Source of the DNA: Pseudomonas sp. ICMP 561
Lineage (GTDB): Bacteria; Pseudomonadota; Gammaproteobacteria; Pseudomonadales; Pseudomonadaceae
Assembly (NCBI RefSeq): GCF_002699985.1
Contig: NZ_LKBT01000003.1
Location: 1-64,000 of the forward strand
Direction: 5' to 3'
DNA length: 64,000 nucleotides
The translations under genes and the position numbers were made by a program. Shown here one piece after another: positions 20,700-30,283 of the stretch; position 1 is the stretch's first letter, and every line of letters starts with the position of its first letter. The notes under the pieces were generated by a model. That model saw only the letters and a program-made list of their open reading frames with translations. It searched no databases and was not told the origin of the DNA.

Positions 20700-21433
20700 T
20701 GGCGGGTTGGAATCTGGAGCCGGCCTACGCGTCCTTGAGTGACGACTTTGGCAGCCTTGACGCGGTGTTTGCGTTGGAAGGCGAACGACTGACCCGGGAC
20801 CCGTTGTCGGAAGTGATCAAGGTTCAGCGCGATGGCGTTAACTATTACGTCAAACGCTATGTGGGCGCCGGTAAAGGCTTGCGTCGCTATCTGGGTAAGC
20901 CGCGGGTCAAATCCGAGTGGCAGAACCTCAAGCGTTTTGCCAAATGGGGCATTCCTACTGCCGAGGTGGTCGCCTGGGGGCTTGAGCGTCGCGGCACTGC
21001 TTACGATCGCGGGGCTTTGATTACCCGCGAATTGCCCAGTACCGAAGACTTGTCTGCCGTGGCAAAGCGTGAGGACCCACGCCTGTCTGACAGGTCGTGG
21101 GTGGATACAGTCAGCCGTCAGGTGGCCCGCTATACGCGTGCCATGCATGACCAGAACTTTACCCACAACGACCTGAAGTGGCGCAACCTGTTGGTCGACG
21201 ATCAAGCCACGGTATTCTTGATCGATTGTCCCAATGGAGCATTCTGGACAAGCTTCATGTTGCGGTATCGAATTACCAAGGATCTGGCGTGTCTGGATAA
21301 GCTGGGCAAATACCATCTGTCCAACACACAGCGTCTGCGCTTCTATTTGCAGTATCGACAGCGCACGCGGCTGAACGCGTCCGACAAGAAACGTATCCGC
21401 CATGTTGTCAGTTTCTTTGAGGGGCGCGAATGA
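20699..21433 (+). CDS. wapP: LPS core kinase WapP
   Basis: A second small sugar kinase of the core, 244 aa, WaaP/InaA-like. All kinase landmarks are in place: YYVKRY (Lys52), THNDLKWRNLL (Asp158, Asn163) and LIDCPNG (Asp176). By position and family it corresponds to PAO1 PA5008, proposed to phosphorylate inner-core heptose. Start overlaps the waaP stop (TGATG). The exact phosphate position is not deducible from sequence. Confidence 0.82.
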   Translation: MAGWNLEPAYASLSDDFGSLDAVFALEGERLTRDPLSEVIKVQRDGVNYYVKRYVGAGKGLRRYLGKPRVKSEWQNLKRFAKWGIPTAEVVAWGLERRGTAYDRGALITRELPSTEDLSAVAKREDPRLSDRSWVDTVSRQVARYTRAMHDQNFTHNDLKWRNLLVDDQATVFLIDCPNGAFWTSFMLRYRITKDLACLDKLGKYHLSNTQRLRFYLQYRQRTRLNASDKKRIRHVVSFFEGRE

Positions 21434-22209
21434 CTGATTTTATTGCACCCAGCGAGCGCCCGTTGCTTGAACGCCATGGCCTGGCTGATTTCGACTCGCT
21501 TTGGGAGGTCCAGCTCGATGCTGTCGATGAGCCCAATACCGGTCGCGGCGGCTGGAGCAGCGTGTTCCGCATGGAGCTTGAAGGCACGGGCTTCTACCTC
21601 AAGCGCCAGAGCAACTACCTGACTCGCACCTTGCACCATCCGCTTGGCGAGCCGTCGTTTTCCCGCGAGTTTCGTAACATCAGCCGCTACCAGAAGTTGG
21701 GTATTCCGGCGTTGCAGGCGGTGTTTTACGGCGAGCAGCGCGTCAATGGCGAGCGCCGTGCAATCCTCATGACGCGGGCGCTGGATGGCTGGACTGATCT
21801 GGATACGCTGCTGCAGCATTGGCCCGAGATGGAGAGCCAGCAACAGTCTGCGATTCTGCAATCCTGCGGTGATTTGGCGCGCACGCTGCACGCGGCCCGA
21901 CAGATACACGGTTGCTTCTATCCCAAGCATATTTTCATGCGGGCCAAGGCGGGCTTTTATCGCGCGCAGTTGATTGATCTGGAGAAGACCCGGCCTTTGC
22001 TGCTTGGTATGCGTGACCGGATCAAGGACCTTGAGCCACTGTTGCGTCGGGCGCCGATGTGGAGCAGTGCGCAGGTGCGGGAGCTGCTGGCGGCTTATCT
22101 GCAAGCGGGGCTCGAGAGCCCGCAGGTCGAGGATTTGTATGTGCGGCTCGGTGAGCGCGGCACTCACAAGCGCGCTGCACGGCGCAGCGAACACGAAGAG
22201 ATCCGTTAA
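21430..22209 (+). CDS. wapQ: InaA/WapQ-type LPS kinase-fold protein, atypical catalytic loop
   Basis: 259 aa, third kinase-fold protein of the operon, matching PAO1 PA5007 by order. The ATP-lysine segment FYLKRQ and the metal-binding segment LIDLEKTR (Asp183) are present. The catalytic loop reads HGCFYPKHIF (160-169), so Cys162 stands where the catalytic Asp is expected and His167 where Asn is expected. I think this loop is shared by the InaA-like family, in which case it is not a defect of this copy. Whether it is an active kinase is open. Overlaps the wapP stop by four bases. Confidence 0.75.
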   Translation: MTDFIAPSERPLLERHGLADFDSLWEVQLDAVDEPNTGRGGWSSVFRMELEGTGFYLKRQSNYLTRTLHHPLGEPSFSREFRNISRYQKLGIPALQAVFYGEQRVNGERRAILMTRALDGWTDLDTLLQHWPEMESQQQSAILQSCGDLARTLHAARQIHGCFYPKHIFMRAKAGFYRAQLIDLEKTRPLLLGMRDRIKDLEPLLRRAPMWSSAQVRELLAAYLQAGLESPQVEDLYVRLGERGTHKRAARRSEHEEIR

Positions 22210-23645
22210 TGCGTTTGTCTGAACTCAAAGAGGCCGGACGTACGCCCGTCTTGCCGATCAATCTGTCATTGGCGGATGCGGCCGGTCCTGCTGAATTGCA
22301 ATTATTGACGTTGCTGCGGGTTCTGCCCGGTCAGCGTTATGTCGGTGCGGGCGTATGGCGTGGCCGGCCAGTGTTGGCCAAATTACTGGTTGGCCCAAAA
22401 GCCCCACGGCATTTTCAGCGCGAGCTGGAAGGCGTGCGTTCACTGGCTGCGCAAGGCATGACCACGCCGTTGTTGCTGGCTGACGGCTTGCAGGACGGCG
22501 AGGGCGGCTGGCTGCTTTTCGAGTTTCTCGAACAGGCCCGCAGCCTGGGCGATGCGTGGCTTGAGGTGGAAGATCAGACGCCGTTTAGCGACGCGCAGCA
22601 GGACGTGTTGGGCGAGGCGTTGTCGGCCATCGCTCAGTTGCACCTCAAAGGGCTGTGGCAGGAAGACCTGCATCTGGACAACCTTTTGCGCTGCAACGGC
22701 AAGTTGTACTTGATCGATGGCGCGGGGATTCGTGTTGAAGAAGCGGGCAAACCGCTGTCCCGGCAAAAAGTGCTGGAAAACCTCGGCGTGTTTTTCGCTC
22801 AGTTGCCCAAGTCTCTGGAACCCTTCACCGAAGAGTTGCTGGTGCATTACCTGTTGAGCAATGGCGAACATGGTCTGCCCATGGAAGCGTTGCAGAAGCA
22901 GATCGACAAGGTGCGTGCCTGGCGCTTGAAGGATTACCTGGACAAGGCCGGTCGCGATTGCAGCCTGTTCAGTGTGATCGACGAGCCGTCGCAACTGCGC
23001 GCGATTCGCCGGGAAGAAGAGCCTGCAATGTTGCCCGTGCTGGCTAACGCTGATGCGCTGCTGGATCAGGGCCACATGTACAAGACTGGCGGTGCAGCCA
23101 GTGTCGCCCGGGTCGAAGTCGATGGTCGTGCACTGGTGATCAAGCGCTACAACATCAAGGACCTTGCCCACTGGTTCAAGCGCTTCTGGCGCCCGAGCCG
23201 TGCCTGGCATTCCTGGCGTGAAGGCAATCGGCTGATGTTCCTCGGCATCGCCACGCCCAAGCCGCTGGCGTTGCTGGAAACACGCTTTTTCGGTCTGCGG
23301 AACAAGGCGTATCTGGTTACCGAGTTTTTGCCGGGGCCGGATATCATCGAGCGCTTTGCGCCTTACGTAACGTCGGGGGATGCGCCGGAAAGCGAACTGA
23401 TAGCGCTGGATCAGCTCTTCGGGCAGTTGGTGCGCGAGCGCATCAGCCATGGTGATCTGAAAGGCCATAACGTGTTCTGGCATCAGGATCGCTGGGCGTT
23501 GATCGATCTGGACGCCATGTGCCAGCACACCTCGCAGGCCTCGTTCGCGACCGCCTTCGCCCGTGACCGCGCCCGCTTCATGCGCAACTGGCCCGCCGAC
23601 AGCGCGCTGCACCAATTGCTGGAGCAGCGGTTGCCGAAGGTTTAG
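22209..23645 (+). CDS. Tandem kinase-domain LPS core protein (PA5006-like)
   Basis: 478 aa with two kinase-like halves. The N-terminal half has EDLHLDNLL (Asp153) and LIDGAG (Asp170), though its ATP-lysine region is weak. The C-terminal half has VIKRYN (Lys312), HGDLKGHNVF (Asp416, Asn421) and LIDLDAM (Asp433), a complete set. This looks like a fusion of two lipopolysaccharide-kinase-type domains. By order it corresponds to PAO1 PA5006. It ends the operon (start overlaps the wapQ stop in TAATG) and is followed by REPINs. Substrate unknown; a role in core phosphate decoration is inferred from context. Confidence 0.75.
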   Translation: MRLSELKEAGRTPVLPINLSLADAAGPAELQLLTLLRVLPGQRYVGAGVWRGRPVLAKLLVGPKAPRHFQRELEGVRSLAAQGMTTPLLLADGLQDGEGGWLLFEFLEQARSLGDAWLEVEDQTPFSDAQQDVLGEALSAIAQLHLKGLWQEDLHLDNLLRCNGKLYLIDGAGIRVEEAGKPLSRQKVLENLGVFFAQLPKSLEPFTEELLVHYLLSNGEHGLPMEALQKQIDKVRAWRLKDYLDKAGRDCSLFSVIDEPSQLRAIRREEEPAMLPVLANADALLDQGHMYKTGGAASVARVEVDGRALVIKRYNIKDLAHWFKRFWRPSRAWHSWREGNRLMFLGIATPKPLALLETRFFGLRNKAYLVTEFLPGPDIIERFAPYVTSGDAPESELIALDQLFGQLVRERISHGDLKGHNVFWHQDRWALIDLDAMCQHTSQASFATAFARDRARFMRNWPADSALHQLLEQRLPKV

Positions 23646-23669
23646 TTATTTTGGGTGCAGGGCGCTGCG

Positions 23670-23862
23670 TTGGAGCGAGGCTTGCCCGCGAAGAGCTAAA
23701 GCGCGGTGTTACTGATACACCGTGGCGACTGATTCGCGGGCAAGCCTCGCTCCAACGGGAATAACCCGGGTTTATACGTGCGGTGCTTGCTCGCGATTCA
23801 GGTGCTGCGGTTTGTCAGACACACCGCATCATCGTTCATCGCGGGCAAGCCCCGCTCCCACA
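23670..23862. repeat. REPIN pair at the left edge of the T6SS cargo block
   Basis: At 23670-23756, TTGGAGCGAGGCTTGCCCGCG and CGCGGGCAAGCCTCGCTCCAA form a clean inverted pair. At 23784-23862 a weaker pair has GCTTGCTCGCGATTC and CATCGCGGGCAAGCCCCGCTCCCAC. This TTGCCCGCG family is not seen as a full element elsewhere in the window. Confidence 0.8.
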
Positions 23863-23875
23863 AGGTAATCGCGTC

Positions 23876-26800
23876 TTACGCAACTCGCGTCAGGTTGATT
23901 TCCTCCAGACCTACTATCAGCGCATCCATGTCTGCGTAAGGTTTCAGATTGACCGAGGTCCAGGTGGCTCGCTCCACATAAACCTGTCCCTGGGCGTTGA
24001 CCTTCACCGGCGTGCGATGAATAGTATTGTCCCGTGCGCGATGGACGATGACGGGCAGGCTGTTTTCACTCTCTTCGACGAAAAACATCCCGGGCCTGAT
24101 CAGTCTTTCCTCGACAGGTAACGATTGCGCAGGTCGGACGGCAACTGCGGGTTTGAAGGTTTCCATCTCTACCCGAAAATCACTTTTGATGAAGCTCTGT
24201 TGACTGCTCAAGGTATCGGTCACCTTCTCTCCAGGGTCTATTGAGATGCCTCGAGCCTGAGCGGGCTTTACATCGATTACTCGTACGCCGATGCCGCCTT
24301 CCAGTTCGGCGAGTCCCGGGACGATTTTTTCGAAGGTATTGGCATGGCTGTTACCGACCAGTGCAATCCACTTGTGGGTGCCCATGACTTCTTGATGTTT
24401 GCGCACAGTGCGTGAAGCGAAGTGGCTGAACATCTGTTGACGAGTGGTCGGCGCCAGGTTTTCCAGGTCTTTGAGGTAGTAGCTGGCGGTGCAGTCCAGA
24501 GCCCTGATTTCCAGGCCCTGACCACGCGCTCTGGTGATCAGCTTTTCAAAGGTGTAAACGCCGTCGACATCGGTGTGATGACCTCGGTCCATCCTTTTCA
24601 AGTCATGGAGCAAGCTTTTGCTCATGTAGCCGGTGTCGACGAAACGATCCAGGTCTGCCTGATGGACGTCGCTGAGCAGGTGCTCGATGTAGAGTGTTTT
24701 TACCTCTTGTCTGGACAGTAACGGCAAGTTGTCAATGATCAACTTCTTGCTGGCAATGGAGGAATGAGCCTCTCCAATGACCACTCCATCGGCATATTGA
24801 TAAAGGTCTTCGAGAAAATCGCCATGGCTTATGCCCGGCGCAACGGCTGGCATGGTTGGACGAGCTGGCAACTCCTTGACGATGATGGTCCGGGCGTCCT
24901 TCTGCAATGCGTGGCGCAGATTGAAGAATTGATCACTGACCACCGCGTGTTGTTTATTGACGCTGAAATAACGCGAGTCCAGGCCGCGGCTCTCGAAATT
25001 GATCAATTCATGCAGGGTGTCACGTGCTTCTGCGGGCAATGAATACGCGGGGTCTCGCAAGGACAGTTGCAGGGCCGTAGGCGGCGTTTCGGCGGGCCAA
25101 TGTTGCACGTCGACAGGTTGCCAGCCGTTGGCATCATTCCATTGAAAACCTGGCTTGCCCGTGTAAGGGTTATCGAGTTCGACTCTGAATTTTCCGTGCA
25201 TCTGCTGATAAAGCGCGTCATCCAGACGGCTGGGCGGCAGGTGCGGCAGGGCTGTTGCGAGGCTTGATGCGCCTTGATCCTGAATCAGCGGGTTGGCCAT
25301 TTCGATCCGGAAATCGGACTTGCCAAACGCATTGCCGGTTTCTTCAATCTCCCGGCTGATAACGGTCGGTCGACCGAGGGGCACTTCGCGTACGCGTACG
25401 CTGATCGCGCCTTGCAGCTCGGCGATGCCAGGGACTTGTTGATACGTATTGGCAAACTTCTGGTCGAGTAACGCCACCCAGCGGCGTGATGGATGAGAGG
25501 TAACGTCGGCGCTAATAACTGTATGTGCGAAGAAGTTGCTCATTTTTTGTTCAGTCGCAAGGTCGCCCGCTGCGATTGCCACCGGATTATTGAGCAGTGG
25601 GTAGCTGACCGAAGAGCTGATCGGTCGAACTTCCAGACCGTGGCGGTGCGCGGTCTTTATCAAGTGATAGTAGTCATATTCCTTGCTGCGGTTTCTCAGT
25701 GCGCCGCTGTTGAGTTCTTCCAGCCAGAATTTCAGGTCACTTGAGCCTGACTTGCTTCTGGCCCCCAGTTTTCGGTATTTCTCCAGTTTGTACATATGCA
25801 GGTCGGTAAACAGATGCGGGATGTACAAAACCTTCACGTCCTGTTCCGCCAGCGCAGCCATGTTCTCAATGAGCAGACGCTTGCTGGCGAGGGACCTTGG
25901 GGCCTCGCTGATAACCATCGCGTTGCTGTTTTCGAAGATTTTCCTGATCAGCCCGGTGGGTTCGGCGTTCACGTCCAGGAGTGGTAACACCGGGCGTGGT
26001 GCCGGAACGGCCGACGTAAAAAATGTCTGCGCATCAAGGTAGAGTTTTTCTCGTTGGGCAGAGAATTTGGAGCGTACCTCCCTGAAAACAGCGTTGAAAT
26101 AGTCTTCAAGATCCAGCCCCAGCGTGTCCACCGTGTTACTGGTACTACTGAGAATGCTGAAATGTGGGCGTAATTGCAGTGGCAGTTCATAGGGCACGAC
26201 CGCACTGGTAATCGGATCCGCGGTTGTCGCGGTTTCACTCACCAGCGGCCTGAATGTATCGTCCATCCCGCCACGCAGATTGTGTCGTTGCAGGAGTTGC
26301 CATTTGCCCTGCGCATCCAGTTGTACCGGACGCCTGCCGAAAAAGGCGAACGGGTTTTGCGGGTCGATGATGTTCCAGCAGCGCGCTCCCGCATCGAAGT
26401 GGACCTCGAAGACCTGGGTGCCGAGTTCGATGTAATACTTGTTATTGATCAGGCTGACGCCATTGGCGTGTCCGGACGACAACGGGATCGTATCTTTCAG
26501 TGAAATGTTCACGGCGACCCCCTGTTTTATGCCATCTGCGTTCAGGACGGTCGACTGGCCGACAGGCTGGCCCAGGGGGCGCCATGCACCGTCCAGGTCG
26601 CGCCGGGCGAACTCTCCGGTCGGTTGTGGGGCTTTGGACAGATCGCTGTTCAAGTGGTACACCGACGCATGGCCATTTGCGTTTGGCTTGCTGCGCCAGA
26701 AGGTCTCCCCCTCGAGGTGCACGGGATGCAGGTCAGCCTGGCTGGGGGCGCGCGTGACGTTTTTCGCGGCCGGAAGTACCGACGCGTGTTTGCCGTTGTG

Positions 26801-29800
26801 CCCGAGTTGGCGCAATGCACCGAAGCCTTTCATGCCGGCTGACAAATCCCCGGCCGCGCCCAGGCTGTTGAACAGTGAGCTGAGAATGTAGGCGCTGGCG
26901 GTTTCCCGGTCGCCATTGGCGAAGGCTTGCAGGGCTTTCATGCTGTCGCGCAGGGAAAGCAGTGCGCCGACCGCAAAGCTGGCCGGCGGGAAGGGCAGTG
27001 TTACCACTGTGGCGACCAGCTCGAATGTTATCCAGGCCAGTTTCGCCAGCATATCGCTGCGGCCAGTGGTCGTGTCTTCGACATCGCGCAGTTGGCGCTC
27101 GAGGGGGCGATTGAAGCAGAGATCCTGGAAGTCGTTCACCGCATCCCGCGGTATGACCGGCGGTTTACTCTCACCGCCCTCTTTCATGTCGCGCAGGAAG
27201 AGCGACAGTTTGCGGCGTGCATCGATCCGGCAGCGGTCTTTGTAGTAATCGATCATGCCGGGGCTGGAGAGCGAGCTTTTAAAGTCGCTCAACAGGCGGA
27301 ACTCCAGACCATCCGGTGCCTCCGGTGTGTAGAGCATTGCCGCTTGCGTCGCGTCGGCGGATGACAACAGATAACAGCCCTGGACGGTTTCAACCTGAAT
27401 CAGCTCGACCCTTCCAGGTGAAACAGCGTTATAGAGATCGTTCACGACTTCGCCCACCTTGGCGATATCGGTGCCTATCAGCGGGTTTTCCAGGCGCAGT
27501 TGTAAGGTGTGCAGCGGATAGAGGCGGCGCGCCTGGCTGTCGGTCTGGTGCAGATGGTTCATGGATAGCCGGAGCCACTGATACTGCCGTAAGTCGAGCT
27601 GACCTTTGAGGTAGCCACGTAACGCAGCTGCTTTCATTTGCAGCACAGTAATCTGCAGGCTGCTGCGTCGGCGATGGTCGTAACCGGGAGAAGCAGGATC
27701 GAGCAGGGTGTCCCTGACCAGCTTGATGTAATCGTCGCTGAGCCATTTGCCATGCACCGAGCGTGCGACTTTTTGCGGCGTCAGTGGCGTCAGGTCGATA
27801 TGCGATGGGCCACTGAACGTTGCTTCGGCGTCGGCGCTGCTTTTGATAAGGCCTAAGGTGTCGTCATAACCGTTGCGCAACATCTGGGTGTAGCTCAGTA
27901 CTTCGCGTTGGGAGGTGATGATGATCTGGTCCGGATCGACGCTGCCTTCAGCCAAACCCAGCAATTCGCTGATTTTCTTGCTGGCGCGCTGATGAACGTA
28001 GTCTTCGAAATCCTGCGCCTTGGTGGGTGGCTTTGCGTGGAAGTTTTCGGTAGCGCCTGCTATCGCGTCTTCCAGAGCCAGTAGCTCTTGTCGTTCAGAT
28101 GGACTGGCGCGCATGTACCAGTCCGGCGTTCGTTGCGCCTGATCGGCGGCCGCCACTCGCACATGCTGGCGCACGAACTGCCCAAGGGCCTGATTGTAGT
28201 GGCTGCGAGTGATGAGCTGAACGTAGTTGGCGGGTGGGGAGGGCTTGAGACGTAGGGCGGCGAAGCGCTTCTCTAGATTTTCCCGGCTGGACGCTGGCAC
28301 CTGTTTAAGCAAATAACGGCTCATTTCAGGCGATGTGGTCCAACTGACCAGTTCGTGGGTGAGTTGAGTCTGGTTGTCGAAGGCTTGAAAGCGTTGTGCC
28401 CTCGGCGCATCGGCAGCGAACATGATCAGCCGCTCAAGGCGTCCCTGGGCGTCGTTTTTACGAAAAATCAGCATGCCGCCCAGAATGTCGCCGTCATCAA
28501 GCTTGATCTGCTGGACTTGCAGGTTGGGTGTGGTCTGCCCCGTTGCGTCAGCCTCGATCTGCTCAATGATCGCGAAATCGTCTGCCAGGATATGCGCCTG
28601 CATCTTTGCCGCGTAGGCCAGGGCGGTTACCTGCTTGCGTGTGATGTCGCGCATCAGTTGCTGATTGTGCTCAGTGGCGTAGGCCGTACGTTGGTACTCG
28701 CGAAATACAGTGCCCAGATTCAGGTCGTCGACCAGCTTCGCTACGTAAGTGTGGGTCAGCAGTGGATGGCTCGTTTGCATCAGCGTGCCGTTCAGACGGA
28801 AGGTGCTCAGCGTCTGGAATGCCGAACTGGCGTCCGTATCTCCGGGGTGCAGCCCGTACAGTGCCATTTCCAGCAGCGAGCGCCGGGTCGTATAAAGTTC
28901 GCCGGTGATTGCCAGTCGGCGTTGCGTCGTGATCATGATCTGCTCGGGTTCCAGATCGTAGCCAAGGTCGGCAGCGATGCGAGCGCGCAGCCTTATTCTG
29001 GCGAAGGACTCATGGGAAGTTGCGCCACCCAGGGCGCTGAGCAATGCCGTACGGCTCTGTTCGTAATGGTTCAGACGTTGCTGATATTGATCGAGGTCGC
29101 CCTGGCTGGCGACCTTGATCCAGTGGGGCAGATTCCTGCGCTGCTGGCGTTCCCAGTAAGCCATTTCGCGTTGTGCAAGCATGGCTCCAGGGCCAAGCAG
29201 CCCCTGCATGTCCATGGCCGCCGCGATTCTTGCAGAGACGGTTTGATTGTCGGTTGCTTTTGTATCAAGACAGGCATGACGCACATCGTTGCGTTGCTTG
29301 TGGAGTTGGCGCTCGAACGCATAGGCAAAGGGGCTGCCGGTAACAGGTTGCAGTTGCAGGTCGGCGGCGGTGAAGGGCTCCAGATAGAGGCCTGGATCCT
29401 GGGTGATCGTCTCCAGTAATTGCTGGTCGCGCTGCTGGGCATTGTTGAACAGCGCATGACGCAACACATCATTGTTGAGCCACTGAACAAGCGTTGTGCC
29501 AAAGACGGTGCGGCTTGGGAAACCTTCCGTCCCCAGGCCGGGCAATACCAGCAAGGTCAGGCCTGTGATTGAAATGAACACCAGCGCGCCAGCGATCTCA
29601 ATGGTTGTCTTGTCATTGAGTTGCACATGCAGCGTGAACGTCTCCAGAGAACGGCCGATCTGTTTACTGACCGTTGGCAGGGGTAAGCAGGCAGCATATT
29701 GCGGGTCCAGATGGCGCTCGTGGTTTTTGACGATCACCTCGTTGCGCAGTGCCTGCTCCATTCCCTCAATGAACAGAACTTTACGAACGGGACCTTTGGC

Positions 29801-30031
29801 GCTGGGGGCTTGCCAGAAATCGTCGAGCTGTTCGAGCAGCGCAGCCGCCTTGGTTTCTTTGGCCGAGTCGTCCTGCCCGCCAAGCGTTTCAATGATTGCT
29901 GCGCTGGCTTTGGGCAAGGACTTGAGCTCCTCGGCGAACGTTATGTCCAGGGCGCTGAGTCGATATAAAGCGCCAGCTGCCAGTGGCAGGGTCTCTGCTG
30001 GTATAGGGGGGAGCGGAGTGAGTTGTTGCAT
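23876..30031 (-). CDS. Giant modular toxin: two DUF6543-like repeats and two Tiki/PMT-C2-like effector modules
   Basis: About 2051 aa, of the dermonecrotic/membrane-targeted effector toxin type found in Pseudomonas. The N-terminal 900 residues contain two diverged copies of a module marked by PEQIMITTQRRL and PDQIIITSQREV, which I take as DUF6543. Hydrophobic stretches lie near 150-170 and 995-1030 and could help membrane insertion. The C-terminal half holds two copies of a module of about 375 residues, each ending KSDFR-x-EM. Copy 2 has GEAHSS (Glu1754, His1756), YIEHLL (His1784), LDCTASY (Asp1846) and GNSHANT (His1896), the pattern of the Tiki/EreA/ChaN/PMT-C2 hydrolase superfamily. Copy 1 has Pro1378, Ser1472 and Phe1526 instead. 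No signal peptide. It lies divergent from vgrG. Start uncertain: ATG 30031 has AGGA 12 nt upstream, and a TTG at 30106 has none. Host or target unknown. Confidence 0.75.
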   Translation of the reverse strand: MQQLTPLPPIPAETLPLAAGALYRLSALDITFAEELKSLPKASAAIIETLGGQDDSAKETKAAALLEQLDDFWQAPSAKGPVRKVLFIEGMEQALRNEVIVKNHERHLDPQYAACLPLPTVSKQIGRSLETFTLHVQLNDKTTIEIAGALVFISITGLTLLVLPGLGTEGFPSRTVFGTTLVQWLNNDVLRHALFNNAQQRDQQLLETITQDPGLYLEPFTAADLQLQPVTGSPFAYAFERQLHKQRNDVRHACLDTKATDNQTVSARIAAAMDMQGLLGPGAMLAQREMAYWERQQRRNLPHWIKVASQGDLDQYQQRLNHYEQSRTALLSALGGATSHESFARIRLRARIAADLGYDLEPEQIMITTQRRLAITGELYTTRRSLLEMALYGLHPGDTDASSAFQTLSTFRLNGTLMQTSHPLLTHTYVAKLVDDLNLGTVFREYQRTAYATEHNQQLMRDITRKQVTALAYAAKMQAHILADDFAIIEQIEADATGQTTPNLQVQQIKLDDGDILGGMLIFRKNDAQGRLERLIMFAADAPRAQRFQAFDNQTQLTHELVSWTTSPEMSRYLLKQVPASSRENLEKRFAALRLKPSPPANYVQLITRSHYNQALGQFVRQHVRVAAADQAQRTPDWYMRASPSERQELLALEDAIAGATENFHAKPPTKAQDFEDYVHQRASKKISELLGLAEGSVDPDQIIITSQREVLSYTQMLRNGYDDTLGLIKSSADAEATFSGPSHIDLTPLTPQKVARSVHGKWLSDDYIKLVRDTLLDPASPGYDHRRRSSLQITVLQMKAAALRGYLKGQLDLRQYQWLRLSMNHLHQTDSQARRLYPLHTLQLRLENPLIGTDIAKVGEVVNDLYNAVSPGRVELIQVETVQGCYLLSSADATQAAMLYTPEAPDGLEFRLLSDFKSSLSSPGMIDYYKDRCRIDARRKLSLFLRDMKEGGESKPPVIPRDAVNDFQDLCFNRPLERQLRDVEDTTTGRSDMLAKLAWITFELVATVVTLPFPPASFAVGALLSLRDSMKALQAFANGDRETASAYILSSLFNSLGAAGDLSAGMKGFGALRQLGHNGKHASVLPAAKNVTRAPSQADLHPVHLEGETFWRSKPNANGHASVYHLNSDLSKAPQPTGEFARRDLDGAWRPLGQPVGQSTVLNADGIKQGVAVNISLKDTIPLSSGHANGVSLINNKYYIELGTQVFEVHFDAGARCWNIIDPQNPFAFFGRRPVQLDAQGKWQLLQRHNLRGGMDDTFRPLVSETATTADPITSAVVPYELPLQLRPHFSILSSTSNTVDTLGLDLEDYFNAVFREVRSKFSAQREKLYLDAQTFFTSAVPAPRPVLPLLDVNAEPTGLIRKIFENSNAMVISEAPRSLASKRLLIENMAALAEQDVKVLYIPHLFTDLHMYKLEKYRKLGARSKSGSSDLKFWLEELNSGALRNRSKEYDYYHLIKTAHRHGLEVRPISSSVSYPLLNNPVAIAAGDLATEQKMSNFFAHTVISADVTSHPSRRWVALLDQKFANTYQQVPGIAELQGAISVRVREVPLGRPTVISREIEETGNAFGKSDFRIEMANPLIQDQGASSLATALPHLPPSRLDDALYQQMHGKFRVELDNPYTGKPGFQWNDANGWQPVDVQHWPAETPPTALQLSLRDPAYSLPAEARDTLHELINFESRGLDSRYFSVNKQHAVVSDQFFNLRHALQKDARTIIVKELPARPTMPAVAPGISHGDFLEDLYQYADGVVIGEAHSSIASKKLIIDNLPLLSRQEVKTLYIEHLLSDVHQADLDRFVDTGYMSKSLLHDLKRMDRGHHTDVDGVYTFEKLITRARGQGLEIRALDCTASYYLKDLENLAPTTRQQMFSHFASRTVRKHQEVMGTHKWIALVGNSHANTFEKIVPGLAELEGGIGVRVIDVKPAQARGISIDPGEKVTDTLSSQQSFIKSDFRVEMETFKPAVAVRPAQSLPVEERLIRPGMFFVEESENSLPVIVHRARDNTIHRTPVKVNAQGQVYVERATWTSVNLKPYADMDALIVGLEEINLTRVA

Positions 30032-30283
30032 AAGGGTCAATAATCCTGAATGACTGAGTGGTGTAAAAGAGCGGCCCGGAGGAGGTACCGCTTTGAGCTC
30101 AATCAATCAGGAGTGGGGTGGGTGGGGGTGTTAGATAGTTAGTGGCAGGCTCGGTCGTCGAGGTGCAGGGCGTTGGGATTGCATTTGCAGAAACGTCCCA
30201 CAGATCAAACGACTTAAGCCTGACTGACACTTTTATCGCTTAGGAGCAAAGTCCCGCCTTTTACTCAGGCCAAGGACTTGCCC

